A stretch of 64,000 nt of DNA from Chryseobacterium defluvii (GCF_014204415.1 NZ_JACHLE010000002.1:558001-622000), one strand, 5' to 3'; positions 1 through 8,730 are shown, counted from the first letter of the stretch. The notes: generated by a model not told the origin, from the sequence alone. Translations and numbers: made by a program.

Positions 1-86
1 GGGAGCCAATATATTATCATAATTTTAATTATATTAAAAGTGAAATCATTAAAAATAGTGATGAAGCCTATCAATATAAAAAATAA
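1..86 (+). CDS. Possible 3' end of an upstream gene (partial)
   Basis: Frame 3 is open from the window edge to a TAA at 84-86 and gives a hydrophilic tail ending in EAYQYKK. Frame 1 is also open, to 141, but reads as a less protein-like hydrophobic string. The position just before an EndoU module suggests the end of a toxin or immunity gene, but too little is visible to assign a family. Confidence 0.25.
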   Translation, partial: EPIYYHNFNYIKSEIIKNSDEAYQYKK

Positions 87-180
87 TAGAGATGATTTAC
101 AATCAAGTGCTTTTTACCACATTAAAATAGAAGATTTTTAAATCATTTAACAAGAAAAGTAGGGAGTTATCAGACAAAAA

Positions 181-606
181 GTGTTTAATATCCAATGGCT
201 GAGGTTTGAAGAATGGATTTATCTTGGAGACAAAGGGCAGGGAGGACATTTTATAAACAGGTTTCTGGATGTGGAAGAAATAGTATATCCTGAAGGAATT
301 TATTCTTTGACGCAGGTTCCGGATGATGTTCCTTTTATAGCCCGGGTAACTATAAAATCTTTAAAAGGAGAAGCTTTTCCTAAGATGGCATCATCAACCA
401 TGTTTCCTAAAAACTGGAACATTAAAAGAATACAGGAAGAGATAGCTTATGTATATGAAAATACTGTAGCTAAAGGAACAAACAAAAGACCAAGACAAGC
501 TAGTGATATATTTGACAAATATGATGGAATATCTTCCTCTGGGTTTAAGATTAGAATAGAAGTCAATGATTTTGGAGACATAATGAATGCATACCCTATT
601 TTATAA
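181..606 (+). CDS. EndoU-type toxin module (N-terminally incomplete)
   Basis: This is the toxic tip of a polymorphic toxin, an EndoU-fold ribonuclease. Visible EndoU features, in order, are GGHF near residue 21 with a candidate catalytic His, a lysine-rich strand before SSTMFP near residue 72, the helix RIQEEIAYVYENT, and the terminal motif DIMNAYPIL. The first His motif of complete EndoU domains is not obvious. No ATG exists: the frame opens after a TAG at 160-162 and the first usable start is GTG at 181. I infer a displaced or orphan cassette that has lost its secreted carrier. The immunity candidate follows 18 bp later. Confidence 0.65.
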   Translation: MFNIQWLRFEEWIYLGDKGQGGHFINRFLDVEEIVYPEGIYSLTQVPDDVPFIARVTIKSLKGEAFPKMASSTMFPKNWNIKRIQEEIAYVYENTVAKGTNKRPRQASDIFDKYDGISSSGFKIRIEVNDFGDIMNAYPIL

Positions 607-624
607 CTTTTAAAATTAAAAATA

Positions 625-987
625 ATGAAGTATACTTTTGAAGCACAAATTTTGGATATTGACGAGCACCCTTATTACTCTATTAATGTAGAGGAAAAAC
701 TTTTTTATACGATAGGTCGTTTTAGTGACTCTGGCTGGACCCCCACAAAAATCCAAAAAATCATAGACGGTTTAGAACAAAGCAAGACAAAACCCAAAGG
801 AGAAGAATTTCTCTGGGGAAATGAAGATGTAAATCTTTATGCCAACGAAAACGGGGTATTGCTGATAGATGTAATGGCACAAAGAGCCAAACAGTATGAT
901 CCCGATGTGATTACTTTAAGACTGACCCATGAAGAAATAATAAACTTTCTCCAGGACTTCAAAAAATTTGTTGAAGAAAACAGTTAA
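625..987 (+). CDS. Immunity protein candidate for the EndoU module
   Basis: A 120-residue soluble acidic protein without signal peptide, starting 18 bp after the EndoU stop. This is the usual toxin-then-immunity order. The N-terminal 40 residues differ from the second copy at 1244, while the C-terminal 80 (from WTPTKIQKII onward) are almost identical to it. Family not recognised. The immunity role is inferred from position and from the toxin-immunity duplication. An N-terminus that diverges while the C-terminus is kept fits specificity divergence or recombination between cassettes. Confidence 0.55.
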   Translation: MKYTFEAQILDIDEHPYYSINVEEKLFYTIGRFSDSGWTPTKIQKIIDGLEQSKTKPKGEEFLWGNEDVNLYANENGVLLIDVMAQRAKQYDPDVITLRLTHEEIINFLQDFKKFVEENS

Positions 988-1006
988 ATTGAAATGACCT
1001 CTCAAA
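732..1006 (+). repeat. Direct repeat, copy 1 (immunity-gene 3' part)
   Basis: This segment is repeated at 1342-1616, offset 610 bp, with only scattered mismatches. It covers the last two thirds of the immunity gene and about 20 bp past the stop codon. Identity running past the stop points to a recent DNA-level duplication of the cassette rather than protein-level selection alone. Confidence 0.85.
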
Positions 1007-1047
1007 ATTTGAAAGATTTTTAATATGATTATCTCCGAGAGAGGGTG

Positions 1048-1238
1048 TATTTTAAAAGAATACAGGAGGAGGTAGCTTATGTATGTGAAAATACTATAGC
1101 CAAAGGAGGCCACATATATGTGATGATACAGGGAAATTTATGAAATATAGGTACTATTCCTCTGATGGTTCATTTAAAATTTTAATAGAAGTAGATGATT
1201 CTGGAAGAATTATGAACGCTTACCCACATTTAAGATAA
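1048..1238 (+). pseudogene. Decayed EndoU toxin tail
   Basis: Translated fragments in two frames match the EndoU module at 181-606. First comes a piece like RIQEEVAYVCENTIAKG (from about 1056). After a frameshift comes a piece ending GRIMNAYPHLR with TAA at 1236-1238. The start and the catalytic region are absent. It sits 5 bp before the second immunity gene and so repeats the toxin-immunity order. This is a classic leftover of cassette replacement in polymorphic toxin loci. Confidence 0.7.
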
Positions 1239-1243
1239 TAATT

Positions 1244-1597
1244 ATGAAATACACATTTAATACTAATGAAAATTTAGGGGATATTGTATATATAATAAAA
1301 ACGAAAGATCCCTATTTAATTTTACAAAGATTCTCAGATGCATATTGGACCCCAAAAAAAATCCAGAAAATCATAGAGGGTTTAGAACAAAGCAAGACAA
1401 AGCCCAAAGGAGAAGAATTTCTCTGGGGAAATGAGGATGTAAATCTTTATGCCAATGAAAATGGGGTATTGCTCATAGATGTAATGGCACAAAGAGCTAA
1501 ACAATATGATCCCGATGTGATTACCTTAAGATTGACCCATGAAGAAATAATAAACTTTCTCCGGGACTTCAAAAAATTTGTTGAAGAAAACAGTTAA
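1244..1597 (+). CDS. Second immunity protein candidate
   Basis: 117 residues, paralogue of the protein at 625-987. From about residue 38 the two are nearly identical (the ends differ by one residue, Q to R, in the NFL-DFKKF stretch), while the first 37 residues differ. No intact toxin accompanies it: only the decayed tail at 1048-1238 lies upstream. It may be retained as an orphan immunity gene against kin toxins. The family is not recognised. Confidence 0.55.
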   Translation: MKYTFNTNENLGDIVYIIKTKDPYLILQRFSDAYWTPKKIQKIIEGLEQSKTKPKGEEFLWGNEDVNLYANENGVLLIDVMAQRAKQYDPDVITLRLTHEEIINFLRDFKKFVEENS

Positions 1598-1670
1598 ATT
1601 GAAATGACCGCTCAAATTTTGAGTGGCTTTCCCAAGAAATGCTAAAAATTAATTTCAAACTATAAAATCA

Positions 1671-1698
1671 GGAGGGATCATATTATCCCTCCTTTTTT
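1671..1698 (+). terminator. Rho-independent terminator
   Basis: GGAGGGA at 1671-1677 pairs with TCCCTCC at 1686-1692 across an 8-nt loop and is followed by six Ts. It ends the immunity-gene transcript just before the lepA promoter. Confidence 0.8.
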
Positions 1699-1699
1699 C

Positions 1700-1707
1700 T
1701 ATCTTTG
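1700..1707 (+). promoter_or_regulatory. lepA promoter -7 box
   Basis: TATCTTTG matches the Bacteroidetes -7 consensus TAnnTTTG exactly and lies 19 bp before the lepA ATG. No clear -33 TTG is present at the usual spacing. Confidence 0.6.
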
Positions 1708-1726
1708 CAAATTACAAGATTCTTAA

Positions 1727-3523
1727 ATGAAAAACATACGAAATTTTTGCATAATCGCTCATATCGACCACGGGAAAAGTACATTGGCAGACCGTCTTCT
1801 TGAGTATACCAATACTGTCTCCCAGAGGGAACTGCAGGCTCAGACACTGGATGATATGGATTTGGAAAAAGAGCGTGGAATTACCATTAAATCCCATGCG
1901 ATCCAGATGGATTATGAATATAAAGGAGAAAAATATATTTTAAACCTGATCGATACACCGGGACACGTAGATTTTTCTTACGAAGTTTCCCGTTCCATTG
2001 CAGCATGCGAAGGAGCGCTTCTTATTGTAGATGCTGCACAAAGTATTCAGGCACAAACAATTAGCAATCTTTATCTCGCTTTGGAAAATGATCTTACCAT
2101 CATTCCGATTCTTAATAAAATCGATCTTCCATCTGCCAACCCTGAAGAAGTAACGGATGAGATCATGAACTTAATTGGGTGTGAGTATGAAGATGTATTG
2201 CGAGTTTCCGGAAAAACAGGGGAAGGAGTTCATCACTTGCTGGAACAGATCGTTGAAAGAATTCCTGCGCCCGTAGGGGAACCTGATGCGCCGCTTCAGG
2301 CATTGATCTTTGACTCTGTTTACAATCCGTTCAGAGGGATTGAGGCTTACTTTAAAGTAGTGAACGGAAGCATTAAGAAAGGGCAGAAGGTTAAATTCAT
2401 GGCTACGGATAAGACCTATGAAGCAGACGAAGTAGGAACCCTGAAACTGAAACAGGCCCCTAAAACAGAAATTAAGACCGGGGATGTAGGCTATATCATT
2501 TCAGGGATCAAGGATGCCAGAGAAGTAAAAGTTGGAGATACAATCACAACAGCTGAAAAGCCGGCCGATAAGCCGATAGAAGGTTTTGAAGAAGTGAAAC
2601 CGATGGTTTTTGCAGGGATTTATCCGATTGATTCTGAAGATTTTGAAGAATTGAGGTTCTCCTTAGAAAAACTAAGATTGAATGATGCTTCCCTGGTTTT
2701 TGAGCCGGAAAGTTCTGCTGCCCTTGGTTTCGGATTCCGATGCGGATTCCTGGGAATGCTTCACATGGAAATTGTTCAGGAACGTCTTGACAGGGAATTC
2801 AATATGAACGTTATTACTACGGTACCAAACGTGTCGTATTTCGGATATTCCAAAAAAGAACCGGAAGTGCCGATCCTCATCAATAACCCGTCTGAAATGA
2901 TGGATCCTTCCATTTTGGATAGGGTAGAAGAGCCTTATATTAAAGCTTCCATCATTACGAAATCGGACTTTGTGGGGGCTGTAATGACCTTATGTATTGA
3001 AAAAAGAGGAGAAATCGTCAACCAGAGCTATTTAACATCGGATAGAGTTGAGCTGATCTTCAACATGCCTTTGGCAGAGGTTGTTTTCGATTTCTATGAC
3101 AGGTTAAAATCAATTTCCAAAGGATATGCCTCGTTCGATTACCACCCGATCGGGTTTAGGGCGTCCAAGCTTGTAAAAATGGATATCCTGATTAATGGGG
3201 ATATGGTAGATGCCCTTTCTTCATTAATCCATGACAGCAATGCTTATCACATCGGTAAAAAAATGTGTGAAAAGCTTCGTGAGCTGATCCCAAGACAGCA
3301 GTTTGATATTGCAGTTCAGGCAGCGCTAGGAACGAAAGTTATTGCGAGAGAAACCATCAAAGCTTTGAGAAAAGACGTTACCGCAAAATGTTATGGAGGA
3401 GATATTTCCAGAAAGCGTAAGCTCCTGGAAAAGCAGAAAGAAGGTAAAAAGAAAATGAAGCAGATCGGCAGGGTAGAAGTCCCTCAGTCTGCATTTATGG
3501 CTGTATTAAAACTGAATGATTAA
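1727..3523 (+). CDS. lepA: Elongation factor 4 (LepA), back-translocating GTPase
   Basis: A 598-residue protein, the usual length for EF4. It binds ribosomes and GTP and acts on stalled or mis-translocated ribosomes in the cytoplasm. Visible motifs are the P-loop IDHGKST (residues 13-19), switch [18 protein letters not shown] for guanine recognition, the EF-G-like domains, and the LepA C-terminal domain with [22 protein letters not shown]. The start is fixed by the canonical N-terminus and the promoter 19 bp upstream. It stands alone, with its own promoter and terminator. Nothing unusual is seen. Confidence 0.98.
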   Translation: MKNIRNFCIIAHIDHGKSTLADRLLEYTNTVSQRELQAQTLDDMDLEKERGITIKSHAIQMDYEYKGEKYILNLIDTPGHVDFSYEVSRSIAACEGALLIVDAAQSIQAQTISNLYLALENDLTIIPILNKIDLPSANPEEVTDEIMNLIGCEYEDVLRVSGKTGEGVHHLLEQIVERIPAPVGEPDAPLQALIFDSVYNPFRGIEAYFKVVNGSIKKGQKVKFMATDKTYEADEVGTLKLKQAPKTEIKTGDVGYIISGIKDAREVKVGDTITTAEKPADKPIEGFEEVKPMVFAGIYPIDSEDFEELRFSLEKLRLNDASLVFEPESSAALGFGFRCGFLGMLHMEIVQERLDREFNMNVITTVPNVSYFGYSKKEPEVPILINNPSEMMDPSILDRVEEPYIKASIITKSDFVGAVMTLCIEKRGEIVNQSYLTSDRVELIFNMPLAEVVFDFYDRLKSISKGYASFDYHPIGFRASKLVKMDILINGDMVDALSSLIHDSNAYHIGKKMCEKLRELIPRQQFDIAVQAALGTKVIARETIKALRKDVTAKCYGGDISRKRKLLEKQKEGKKKMKQIGRVEVPQSAFMAVLKLND

Positions 3524-3530
3524 TATAAAA

Positions 3531-3562
3531 AAAGACCGGAACATTTGTTCCGGTCTTTTTTT
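3531..3562 (+). terminator. Bidirectional terminator after lepA
   Basis: A 12-bp perfect stem (AAAGACCGGAAC at 3531-3542 with its complement at 3547-3558) has a 4-nt loop and a T run after it. There is an A run before it, so it can also serve the minus-strand gene that ends at 3562. Confidence 0.9.
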
Positions 3563-3774
3563 TAGAGATTTCTTTGTTGTTTTTCAATTAAATTCCCCTG
3601 TATAGCCAGAGCTCCCAATCCGAGGATGACTTCGGCAATGCCCAGAATTCTTACGAGGTTGAGTCCGCATACGATGCATTCAGGTTCAGGGAAAGGTTTT
3701 TTCCCTACGATAATGATGATTACTCCGCCAATAATGATGATGATCACTATAATGACTTTTAATAAAGTTTTCAT
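3562..3774 (-). CDS. Small two-segment membrane protein, unknown
   Basis: 70 residues. An N-terminal hydrophobic run of Ile and Val (residues 6-24) is followed by KKPFPEPECIVCG with a CxxC pair, then a second hydrophobic segment (about 42-60). No family recognised. The CIVCG pair between two helices could bind metal or form a disulfide, which is inference. It converges on lepA and shares its terminator. The compact size, hydrophobic pattern and clean stop at the terminator support a real gene. Confidence 0.55.
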   Translation of the reverse strand: MKTLLKVIIVIIIIIGGVIIIIVGKKPFPEPECIVCGLNLVRILGIAEVILGLGALAIQGNLIEKQQRNL

Positions 3775-3821
3775 GGTATTAGTTTTTTTGGTTATGTTTT
3801 TTCTATAAGATTGAGTTGCAT

Positions 3822-5687
3822 TTATATTTTACAGAAAGATACAAGGTCGTGATATGAGCTAAGGTTACCGTCTCCTGTAGTAAGCAATGCCGTAGCTGAA
3901 ATAGAAACAGTGTAAGCACAAGGCAGAAGATCTGCCACGGTATCCGTAGGAGGGGTAAATACCAGCTGCGTTGTACCATATGTTTCAGGAGAAGGCATAG
4001 GAATGATCGGATTGAATCCAAAGCTTTGTCCGGGTTTGTGCGGTCCGGTAATGGAAAGGCTTACATTGTCCAGATTTTCATTCCTTGCCCCGTATTTCAC
4101 ATGCAGGTCTGTCGTAATTTTGCTGCATCCGCTGCTTCCCGAAATAATTTCTTCAAGATCTACAGATAATGCAATTCTCTGGTCGTTTACCGTGGCAGGT
4201 GCCCAACTCCCATGCTTATTGACATTCTGGTAAAGCACATTGAATATGGCGATCGGTTTAGATGTTCCGGCGATGGCTTCTGTATCAGGCTCGCCGTCTT
4301 CTCTCTGTTTCATACGGATGGCAAAATACCTGTTGGAAGCATGCGGTCTGGCTGCAGATATGGTTGAACTTCCTATACCTGATGTTGGCATACTCATATC
4401 TATAGAAAGTACTCCCGTAAGCTTTTCAGTATTAAGCTTAAGGATTTCCGCATCTACATGGGCTGCAAATTTGGGATCCTGAGGCACCTTTATCCAGTTT
4501 CCATTGAAGGTAACGGTTTTTTCAGTTCCCGTTCCGTTAATATAATAAGGCTCATATTGGATCGGATTGGGGCCTCCTACATACGTCCATAAGTACCCGA
4601 TAATGGTCTTATCAATCATATTAGGTTCTACAGGGCTCCATCCCACAGGATTTAAAGCATCTGAAGGATCAGCTACTTCCTGATACTCGAAAAGATATTC
4701 CATAGGCTTGGTATTGATCTGTTTGCTGATCGTTCCTACCAGATTTACAGAGGAGAAAAAGGCGTATTTGTCTGTTGTTTTTCCTGTTGCCAGATCTATC
4801 CCTGCCTCGATAGGGATACGCTGAGTGATCCCGAAATGCGTAAAAGAAGGCGGAATAGACGGATCTACAGGAATGAGCTCTTTAGAGCAAAGCTTAACGC
4901 ACAGGCAGTATCCTACATTATTACGGCGGTCATCTTTTGTCTCTAAGGCAAAACGCTGTCCTTCATATTCTATGTGAAAGTATACATCCGGGCCGCTTGC
5001 AAACGGAGGAAGAACATCAGTTTCCACATTAATGACCGGGGACAGGAAGGTCTTTTTAAAATCGGCGGAAGTATAATAGATCTTAAAATGCCCGTTGCTG
5101 TCCGTGGTATTGCTGCCCAGTTCATCGTCTGTGATAAAATCGGCATCCATTGCAATGACCTTAATTCCGGCTAATGGTTTACCGGTTTTGCAATCTGTTA
5201 GTTTTCCACAGATAGTCCATACATCAAAATATTGTCCTTTGATCAGGCACCACCATTTGTCAGGAATGATATAGGAAAAGTCGGCAGTATATTCCTGCTG
5301 TTCTCCGGTGATCTCCCACTGAGGAGCAAAGGTAGTGATATGAAACTGTCTGGCTTTTCCCTTTTTAGGAGGCAAAGGAGGCTGGGGAACAGATCCGCAG
5401 TAAAAGTCTATTTCCAGTGCGGAACGGGAGTATTTTTCATCAATTTCCACAGAAAAAGCCCCGTTGACTTCTGTTTCTGTTTCTGCAACCAGCCTGCGAT
5501 GCTTGGCATTGATCTCATCTTCCGTAACTTCTCTGAAGGTATCCTTTATTTCAGCGGATGAAACAGCTTCAATATTAGTTTCATTTTCAGGAAGGTAAAT
5601 ACGTACTTTTACCTGGCTAAGGTATTCTGAACAATCTCTGTCTCTGCACAAATAAGCAACAAGATTTCCTTTGATAATATAATTCAT
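3822..5687 (-). CDS. Large transthyretin-like / carboxypeptidase-regulatory-like protein
   Basis: 621 residues with no signal peptide or membrane segment. The N-terminal part is a beta-rich region (MNYIIKGNLVAYLCRDRDCSEYLSQVKVRIYLPE). A second module near residues 155-250 begins CGKLTDCKTGKPLAGIKVIAMDAD and continues DSNGHFKIYYTSADF. This is the pattern of transthyretin-like or CarboxypepD-regulatory Ig folds. The C-terminal half is beta-rich with a long GTEKTVTFNGNW region and no family I recognise. It is monocistronic, with a 167-bp gap to the next gene. Function unknown; lack of an export signal is odd for such modules and might mean export by a contractile or non-Sec route. Confidence 0.75.
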   Translation of the reverse strand: MNYIIKGNLVAYLCRDRDCSEYLSQVKVRIYLPENETNIEAVSSAEIKDTFREVTEDEINAKHRRLVAETETEVNGAFSVEIDEKYSRSALEIDFYCGSVPQPPLPPKKGKARQFHITTFAPQWEITGEQQEYTADFSYIIPDKWWCLIKGQYFDVWTICGKLTDCKTGKPLAGIKVIAMDADFITDDELGSNTTDSNGHFKIYYTSADFKKTFLSPVINVETDVLPPFASGPDVYFHIEYEGQRFALETKDDRRNNVGYCLCVKLCSKELIPVDPSIPPSFTHFGITQRIPIEAGIDLATGKTTDKYAFFSSVNLVGTISKQINTKPMEYLFEYQEVADPSDALNPVGWSPVEPNMIDKTIIGYLWTYVGGPNPIQYEPYYINGTGTEKTVTFNGNWIKVPQDPKFAAHVDAEILKLNTEKLTGVLSIDMSMPTSGIGSSTISAARPHASNRYFAIRMKQREDGEPDTEAIAGTSKPIAIFNVLYQNVNKHGSWAPATVNDQRIALSVDLEEIISGSSGCSKITTDLHVKYGARNENLDNVSLSITGPHKPGQSFGFNPIIPMPSPETYGTTQLVFTPPTDTVADLLPCAYTVSISATALLTTGDGNLSSYHDLVSFCKI

Positions 5688-5824
5688 GGTTTTAGCAATT
5701 AGATTATGCCTACTCTTTAAGGTTTTCGGCTGTATCCTTTATTGATACCAAAGTTGAATATAACTATCAAAAAATCAACAAGTAAAATCACCGTTTCTTT
5801 CAGGTGTTTTTCCCTTTTTTTACA

Positions 5825-5855
5825 AAAAAACCGCTTCATCTGAAGCGGTGTATTT
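5825..5855 (-). terminator. Terminator for the DUF1579 gene
   Basis: CCGCTTCA at 5831-5838 pairs with TGAAGCGG at 5841-5848 around a 2-nt core. The A run at 5824-5830 gives a T run on the minus strand. Confidence 0.75.
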
Positions 5856-6496
5856 TATTTTTTTCGAGTGAACTTGATCTCCATTGTTTTGACCTCTTTC
5901 CCCGTTTTAGAGCCCGGGCCAAACATTTCAAGCTTTTGATTATTGTCATCAATGAATGTATAAATTTCCCTTACATCGCAGTCTTTACCCGGTCGGGAAG
6001 GATCTGTCATTTTACCTTTGAATTCAATAGCTTTTTTAGCCGCGTTCCATTCACCTTCCATATACATGATTCCGGTTCCCATATTATCGATCCAGGTGCT
6101 TATGAATTTCTTTTTGGCATTATCATAGCCTGTAATGCTCATCCCTTCAAAAGGCATTCCCATAAAATCTCCTTTGTGATTACTTATCTGATAACGGTTG
6201 TCAAACATCATTTTATTGGTGCATTCTGATGTGCTTTTAAGAGGCTGTCCGCCTTCTTCCATCCATGTTGTATTTTCACCGGTCCAGGTTCCGTCAGATT
6301 TTGCCAGCATTTTGTGCATATCTCCCGGGGTGGCAAATTCCATCCAGGCTTTTGTTGCTGTGGCAGAATCTACGGGCTTCCATTCAGAATCGGCTGCTAT
6401 AGAGTCTGTTTTGTCCGTACTTTTTACATCGACCTTTACTTTGTCACAGGCAATAAATAAAAATGCCGTACATGCTGCGAAGAATAAGTTTTTCAT
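5855..6496 (-). CDS. DUF1579-family lipoprotein
   Basis: 213 residues. The signal peptide ends in a lipobox (FLFIAC, Cys about residue 17), so it is predicted to be a lipoprotein. The body matches the DUF1579 pattern: a stretch starting WMEFATPGDMHKMLAKSDGTWTG, then WMEEGGQPLKSTSECTNKMMFDNRY, then GMPFEGMSITGYDNAKKKFISTWIDNMGTGIMYMEG. The molecular role of this family is not established. Single gene with its own terminator. Transcribed away from nrtR; the 132-bp gap between them holds the nrtR promoter. Confidence 0.85.
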   Translation of the reverse strand: MKNLFFAACTAFLFIACDKVKVDVKSTDKTDSIAADSEWKPVDSATATKAWMEFATPGDMHKMLAKSDGTWTGENTTWMEEGGQPLKSTSECTNKMMFDNRYQISNHKGDFMGMPFEGMSITGYDNAKKKFISTWIDNMGTGIMYMEGEWNAAKKAIEFKGKMTDPSRPGKDCDVREIYTFIDDNNQKLEMFGPGSKTGKEVKTMEIKFTRKK

Positions 6497-6598
6497 AATA
6501 GTTTAGTTTTAAGTTAGTTATAATTAAAACTTAAAGGTAGGAAAATTTATTATGGCATGAATTATTTTTTAATGTTATAATTTATCAATCAAAAGCGT

Positions 6599-6622
6599 TA
6601 ATTTTGTGTAATCATAACGCAA
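6599..6622 (+). promoter_or_regulatory. nrtR promoter with operator site A
   Basis: The -7 box TAATTTTG at 6599-6606 overlaps a 19-bp palindrome TTGTGTAATCATAACGCAA at 6604-6622. The half-sites TTGTGT and ACGCAA differ from the consensus by one base. It lies 6 bp before the nrtR ATG, a position that would allow autorepression. A separate inverted repeat (GCGTTA at 6595, TAACGC at 6615) overlaps the same place. Confidence 0.7.
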
Positions 6623-6628
6623 ATTAAA

Positions 6629-7306
6629 ATGCAGAATATTAAAGTTGCGGTAGACGCTGTTATTTTCGGATATTTTGATAAAAAAGATCTGCAGGTCCTG
6701 CTGATCAAAAGAAAAATTGATCCCTTCAAAGGAGGCTGGGCACTTCCGGGAGGTTTGGTTTTAGATGAAGAAAACCTGGATGATGCGGTAAAAAGGGAGC
6801 TGTATGAAGAGGCTGGCATAAAACCTGATTTTCTGGAACAGCTTTATACATTCGGGAATGTAGGGAGGGATCCAAGGAACAGGGTAGTTTCTGTCGCTTA
6901 TCTGGGGCTGGTAAACCCATCCTATCATGAGCTCTTTGCCGATTCCGATGCAGAAGATGCCCAATGGTTCAGTGTGAACAAACTTCCAAAACCGGCTTTC
7001 GACCATCAGATTATTATAGACACTGCATTAAAAAGACTGCGTACCAAAATTCAGTATCAGCCGATCGGCTTCAATCTTCTCAATGAGGAATTTCCCTTTT
7101 CAGACCTTGAAAATCTTTATAAAACTATTGTGGGACAGGAAATAGACCGCAGGAACTTCCGTAAAAAGATTATGAGTTACGGACTTCTCAATGAAACCAA
7201 TAATGTTAAGAAGGAAGGCAGCGGGAGGCCCGGCAAGCTCTTTACCTTCAATCAGGAGAAATATAAAAAGCTTGAAGAGCAGGGATTCTATTTCGAGATC
7301 AAATAA
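6629..7306 (+). CDS. nrtR: NrtR-family Nudix transcriptional regulator
   Basis: 225 residues, the usual length for NrtR-like regulators: an N-terminal Nudix domain plus a C-terminal winged helix. The Nudix box is complete: G, five residues, E, seven residues, then RELYEEAG (about residues 44-66), so it could still hydrolyse. The C-terminal part has RRNFRKKIMSYGLLNE and GRPGKLFTFN, typical of the DNA-binding wing. Known family members repress NAD-metabolism genes and respond to ADP-ribose; some Bacteroides relatives (AraR) sense arabinose instead. The genes downstream concern ADP-ribose, and a shared palindrome precedes it and two downstream transcription units, so the NrtR role is favoured. 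Confidence 0.85.
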   Translation: MQNIKVAVDAVIFGYFDKKDLQVLLIKRKIDPFKGGWALPGGLVLDEENLDDAVKRELYEEAGIKPDFLEQLYTFGNVGRDPRNRVVSVAYLGLVNPSYHELFADSDAEDAQWFSVNKLPKPAFDHQIIIDTALKRLRTKIQYQPIGFNLLNEEFPFSDLENLYKTIVGQEIDRRNFRKKIMSYGLLNETNNVKKEGSGRPGKLFTFNQEKYKKLEEQGFYFEIK

Positions 7307-7504
7307 AACCTTTTGCTTTACCTCAAAAAGCCATAAAGGGTATTTGAATAGGATTGAACACTTTAGGCAGAGATCAATCAGGCTGCTTTATAATTTCATA
7401 TGAAGTAAAATTCAGTATTCATCTTTCTTCATAGATGTTCTGAAATGAGATTCTTGATAAGAAGAAGGAATATTTTTCTATCTGTAAATCAATCAATTAA
7501 ATAT

Positions 7505-7535
7505 ATTAGTGTAAAAAACACACAAATAAATTTGC
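7505..7535 (+). promoter_or_regulatory. Promoter with operator site B for NADAR operon
   Basis: TAGTGTAAAAAACACACAA at 7507-7525 is followed directly by a perfect -7 box TAAATTTG at 7527-7534. The 31-bp block recurs at 8731-8761 with only four differences. The operator occupies the space between the -33 and -7 regions, the expected place for a repressor. Confidence 0.75.
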
Positions 7536-7560
7536 ACAGTAAAAAGATATTCATTTAAAT

Positions 7561-7579
7561 TTGTGTAAAAATAACACAA
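7561..7579 (+). promoter_or_regulatory. Operator site C
   Basis: TTGTGTAAAAATAACACAA: perfect 6-bp half-sites with a 7-nt spacer, 2 bp before the NADAR ATG and downstream of the presumed transcription start. It is the best copy of the four-site motif. Confidence 0.75.
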
Positions 7580-7581
7580 TT

Positions 7582-8124
7582 ATGAAATACACACTTGAGA
7601 ATATAATTAAAAGATTTCAGCAAGAAAAAGAAACTGAATTTCTGTTTTTCTGGGGACATACCGCAAAAGACGAAATCACAAAATCCTGCTTCAGCCAGTG
7701 GTTTACTTGTGAGTTTGAAGAAAACGGGATTTCCTATAAGACGGCAGAGCATTACATGATGGCAGGGAAGGCCAGATTATTTGATGATGATATAATATGT
7801 AATGAAATCCTAAAATCAAATGATCCTGATATGGTCAAGAAACTGGGAAGAAAGGTAAAGAATTTTGATAATCAGCTTTGGGATGAGCATAAATATGAAA
7901 TTGTAAGAAAAGGAAATCTTTTAAAATTCTCACAGAATCAGAAGCTCAGGGATTTCCTTTTGTCTACAGAAAATAAGATCCTTGTAGAAGCCAGCCCGTA
8001 TGATAAGGTATGGGGAATAGGAATGCTGGAAAATAATCCGAAAGCAGAAAATCCTCTCGAATGGAATGGTGAGAATCTCTTGGGATTTGCCCTGATGGAA
8101 GTAAGAGATGAATTGAAAAGATAA
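7582..8124 (+). CDS. NADAR-family ADP-ribose glycosidase (YbiA-like)
   Basis: 180 residues from the ATG at 7582. A TTG seven codons upstream lies inside operator C and is not a credible start. Motifs seen are FLFFWGH near residue 21, TAEHYMMAGKARLF, EASPYDKVWGIGM and NLLGFALMEVRDE, which together define NADAR/YbiA. Known members cleave N-glycosidic bonds of riboflavin intermediates or remove ADP-ribose from modified guanine. Given the neighbours, ADP-ribose removal is more likely here (inference). First gene of an operon with the oxygenase 22 bp downstream. Confidence 0.9.
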   Translation: MKYTLENIIKRFQQEKETEFLFFWGHTAKDEITKSCFSQWFTCEFEENGISYKTAEHYMMAGKARLFDDDIICNEILKSNDPDMVKKLGRKVKNFDNQLWDEHKYEIVRKGNLLKFSQNQKLRDFLLSTENKILVEASPYDKVWGIGMLENNPKAENPLEWNGENLLGFALMEVRDELKR

Positions 8125-8146
8125 ACCGAAAAACCAAAATAGGATC

Positions 8147-8695
8147 ATGAAAAAAATAGACTTACACCCACAGGTATTTTTAATTGAAGATTTCCTGACC
8201 CATCCGGAATGTGAGAAATATCTGGTAATGTCTCAGGATAGGGTTTTTGAGGAGGCAAAGATCAATATGAATGGGAGGCAGCTCATGAATAAAGGGGTCA
8301 GAAATAACGACAGGCTTATGATCTTTGATGATCAACAGGCAATAGGCCTTTTTCAAAAAGCCTTTGATTTCCTGCCTCAGATTCACGAAAACTATCAGGT
8401 ATCGGGTTTTAATGAAATGTTCAGGGTTTACAGATATTCTCCTGGACAACGATTCAAAATGCACAGGGACGGGAGCTTTATCAGAAGCGAGAGGGAAAAA
8501 AGTTTCTATACATTTCTGATCTACCTGAATGATAATTTTGAAGGCGGGGAAACAGAATTTGAAAACCTGTTCACAATAACTCCGAAAAAGGGCTCTGCAT
8601 TGGTCTTCTATCATCCTTTAAGGCATGAGGGAAAGACCCTCATAAGCGGGACAAAGCATGTTTTACGAACAGATGTTATGTATACTGTAAAATAG
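8147..8695 (+). CDS. 2-oxoglutarate/Fe(II) oxygenase (prolyl-hydroxylase type)
   Basis: 182 residues. The Fe(II) triad is visible as H and D in KMHRDGSF (about residues 104-108) and H in PLRHEGK (about 164). The 2OG-binding basic residue follows in GTKHVLRTDVMY. FYTFLIYLNDNFEGGETEF is the characteristic double-stranded beta-helix core. No export signal, so it is cytoplasmic. It follows NADAR by 22 bp in the same transcript. The substrate could be protein or a nucleic-acid base; the ADP-ribose context suggests a linked modification or repair, but nothing in the sequence fixes it. Confidence 0.9.
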   Translation: MKKIDLHPQVFLIEDFLTHPECEKYLVMSQDRVFEEAKINMNGRQLMNKGVRNNDRLMIFDDQQAIGLFQKAFDFLPQIHENYQVSGFNEMFRVYRYSPGQRFKMHRDGSFIRSEREKSFYTFLIYLNDNFEGGETEFENLFTITPKKGSALVFYHPLRHEGKTLISGTKHVLRTDVMYTVK

Positions 8696-8730
8696 CTTTG
8701 GAAGCGTCATGATAAACTATGCATCTTCAA

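Noticed and set aside
916..1113. Minus-strand ORF over the first immunity gene end
   Set aside because: Antisense to the repeat and the EndoU remnant, with an aromatic-rich composition typical of a shadow frame.
4003..4482. Plus-strand ORFs opposite the transthyretin-like gene
   Set aside because: They are reading-frame shadows of the strong minus-strand gene at 3822-5687.
6629..7306. AraR-type arabinose regulator
   Set aside because: Same fold, but there are no arabinose genes here; the genes under the shared operator handle ADP-ribose.
7561..7581. Longer N-terminus for the NADAR gene (TTG at 7561)
   Set aside because: The extra codons are exactly operator site C; ATG 7582 is the natural start.
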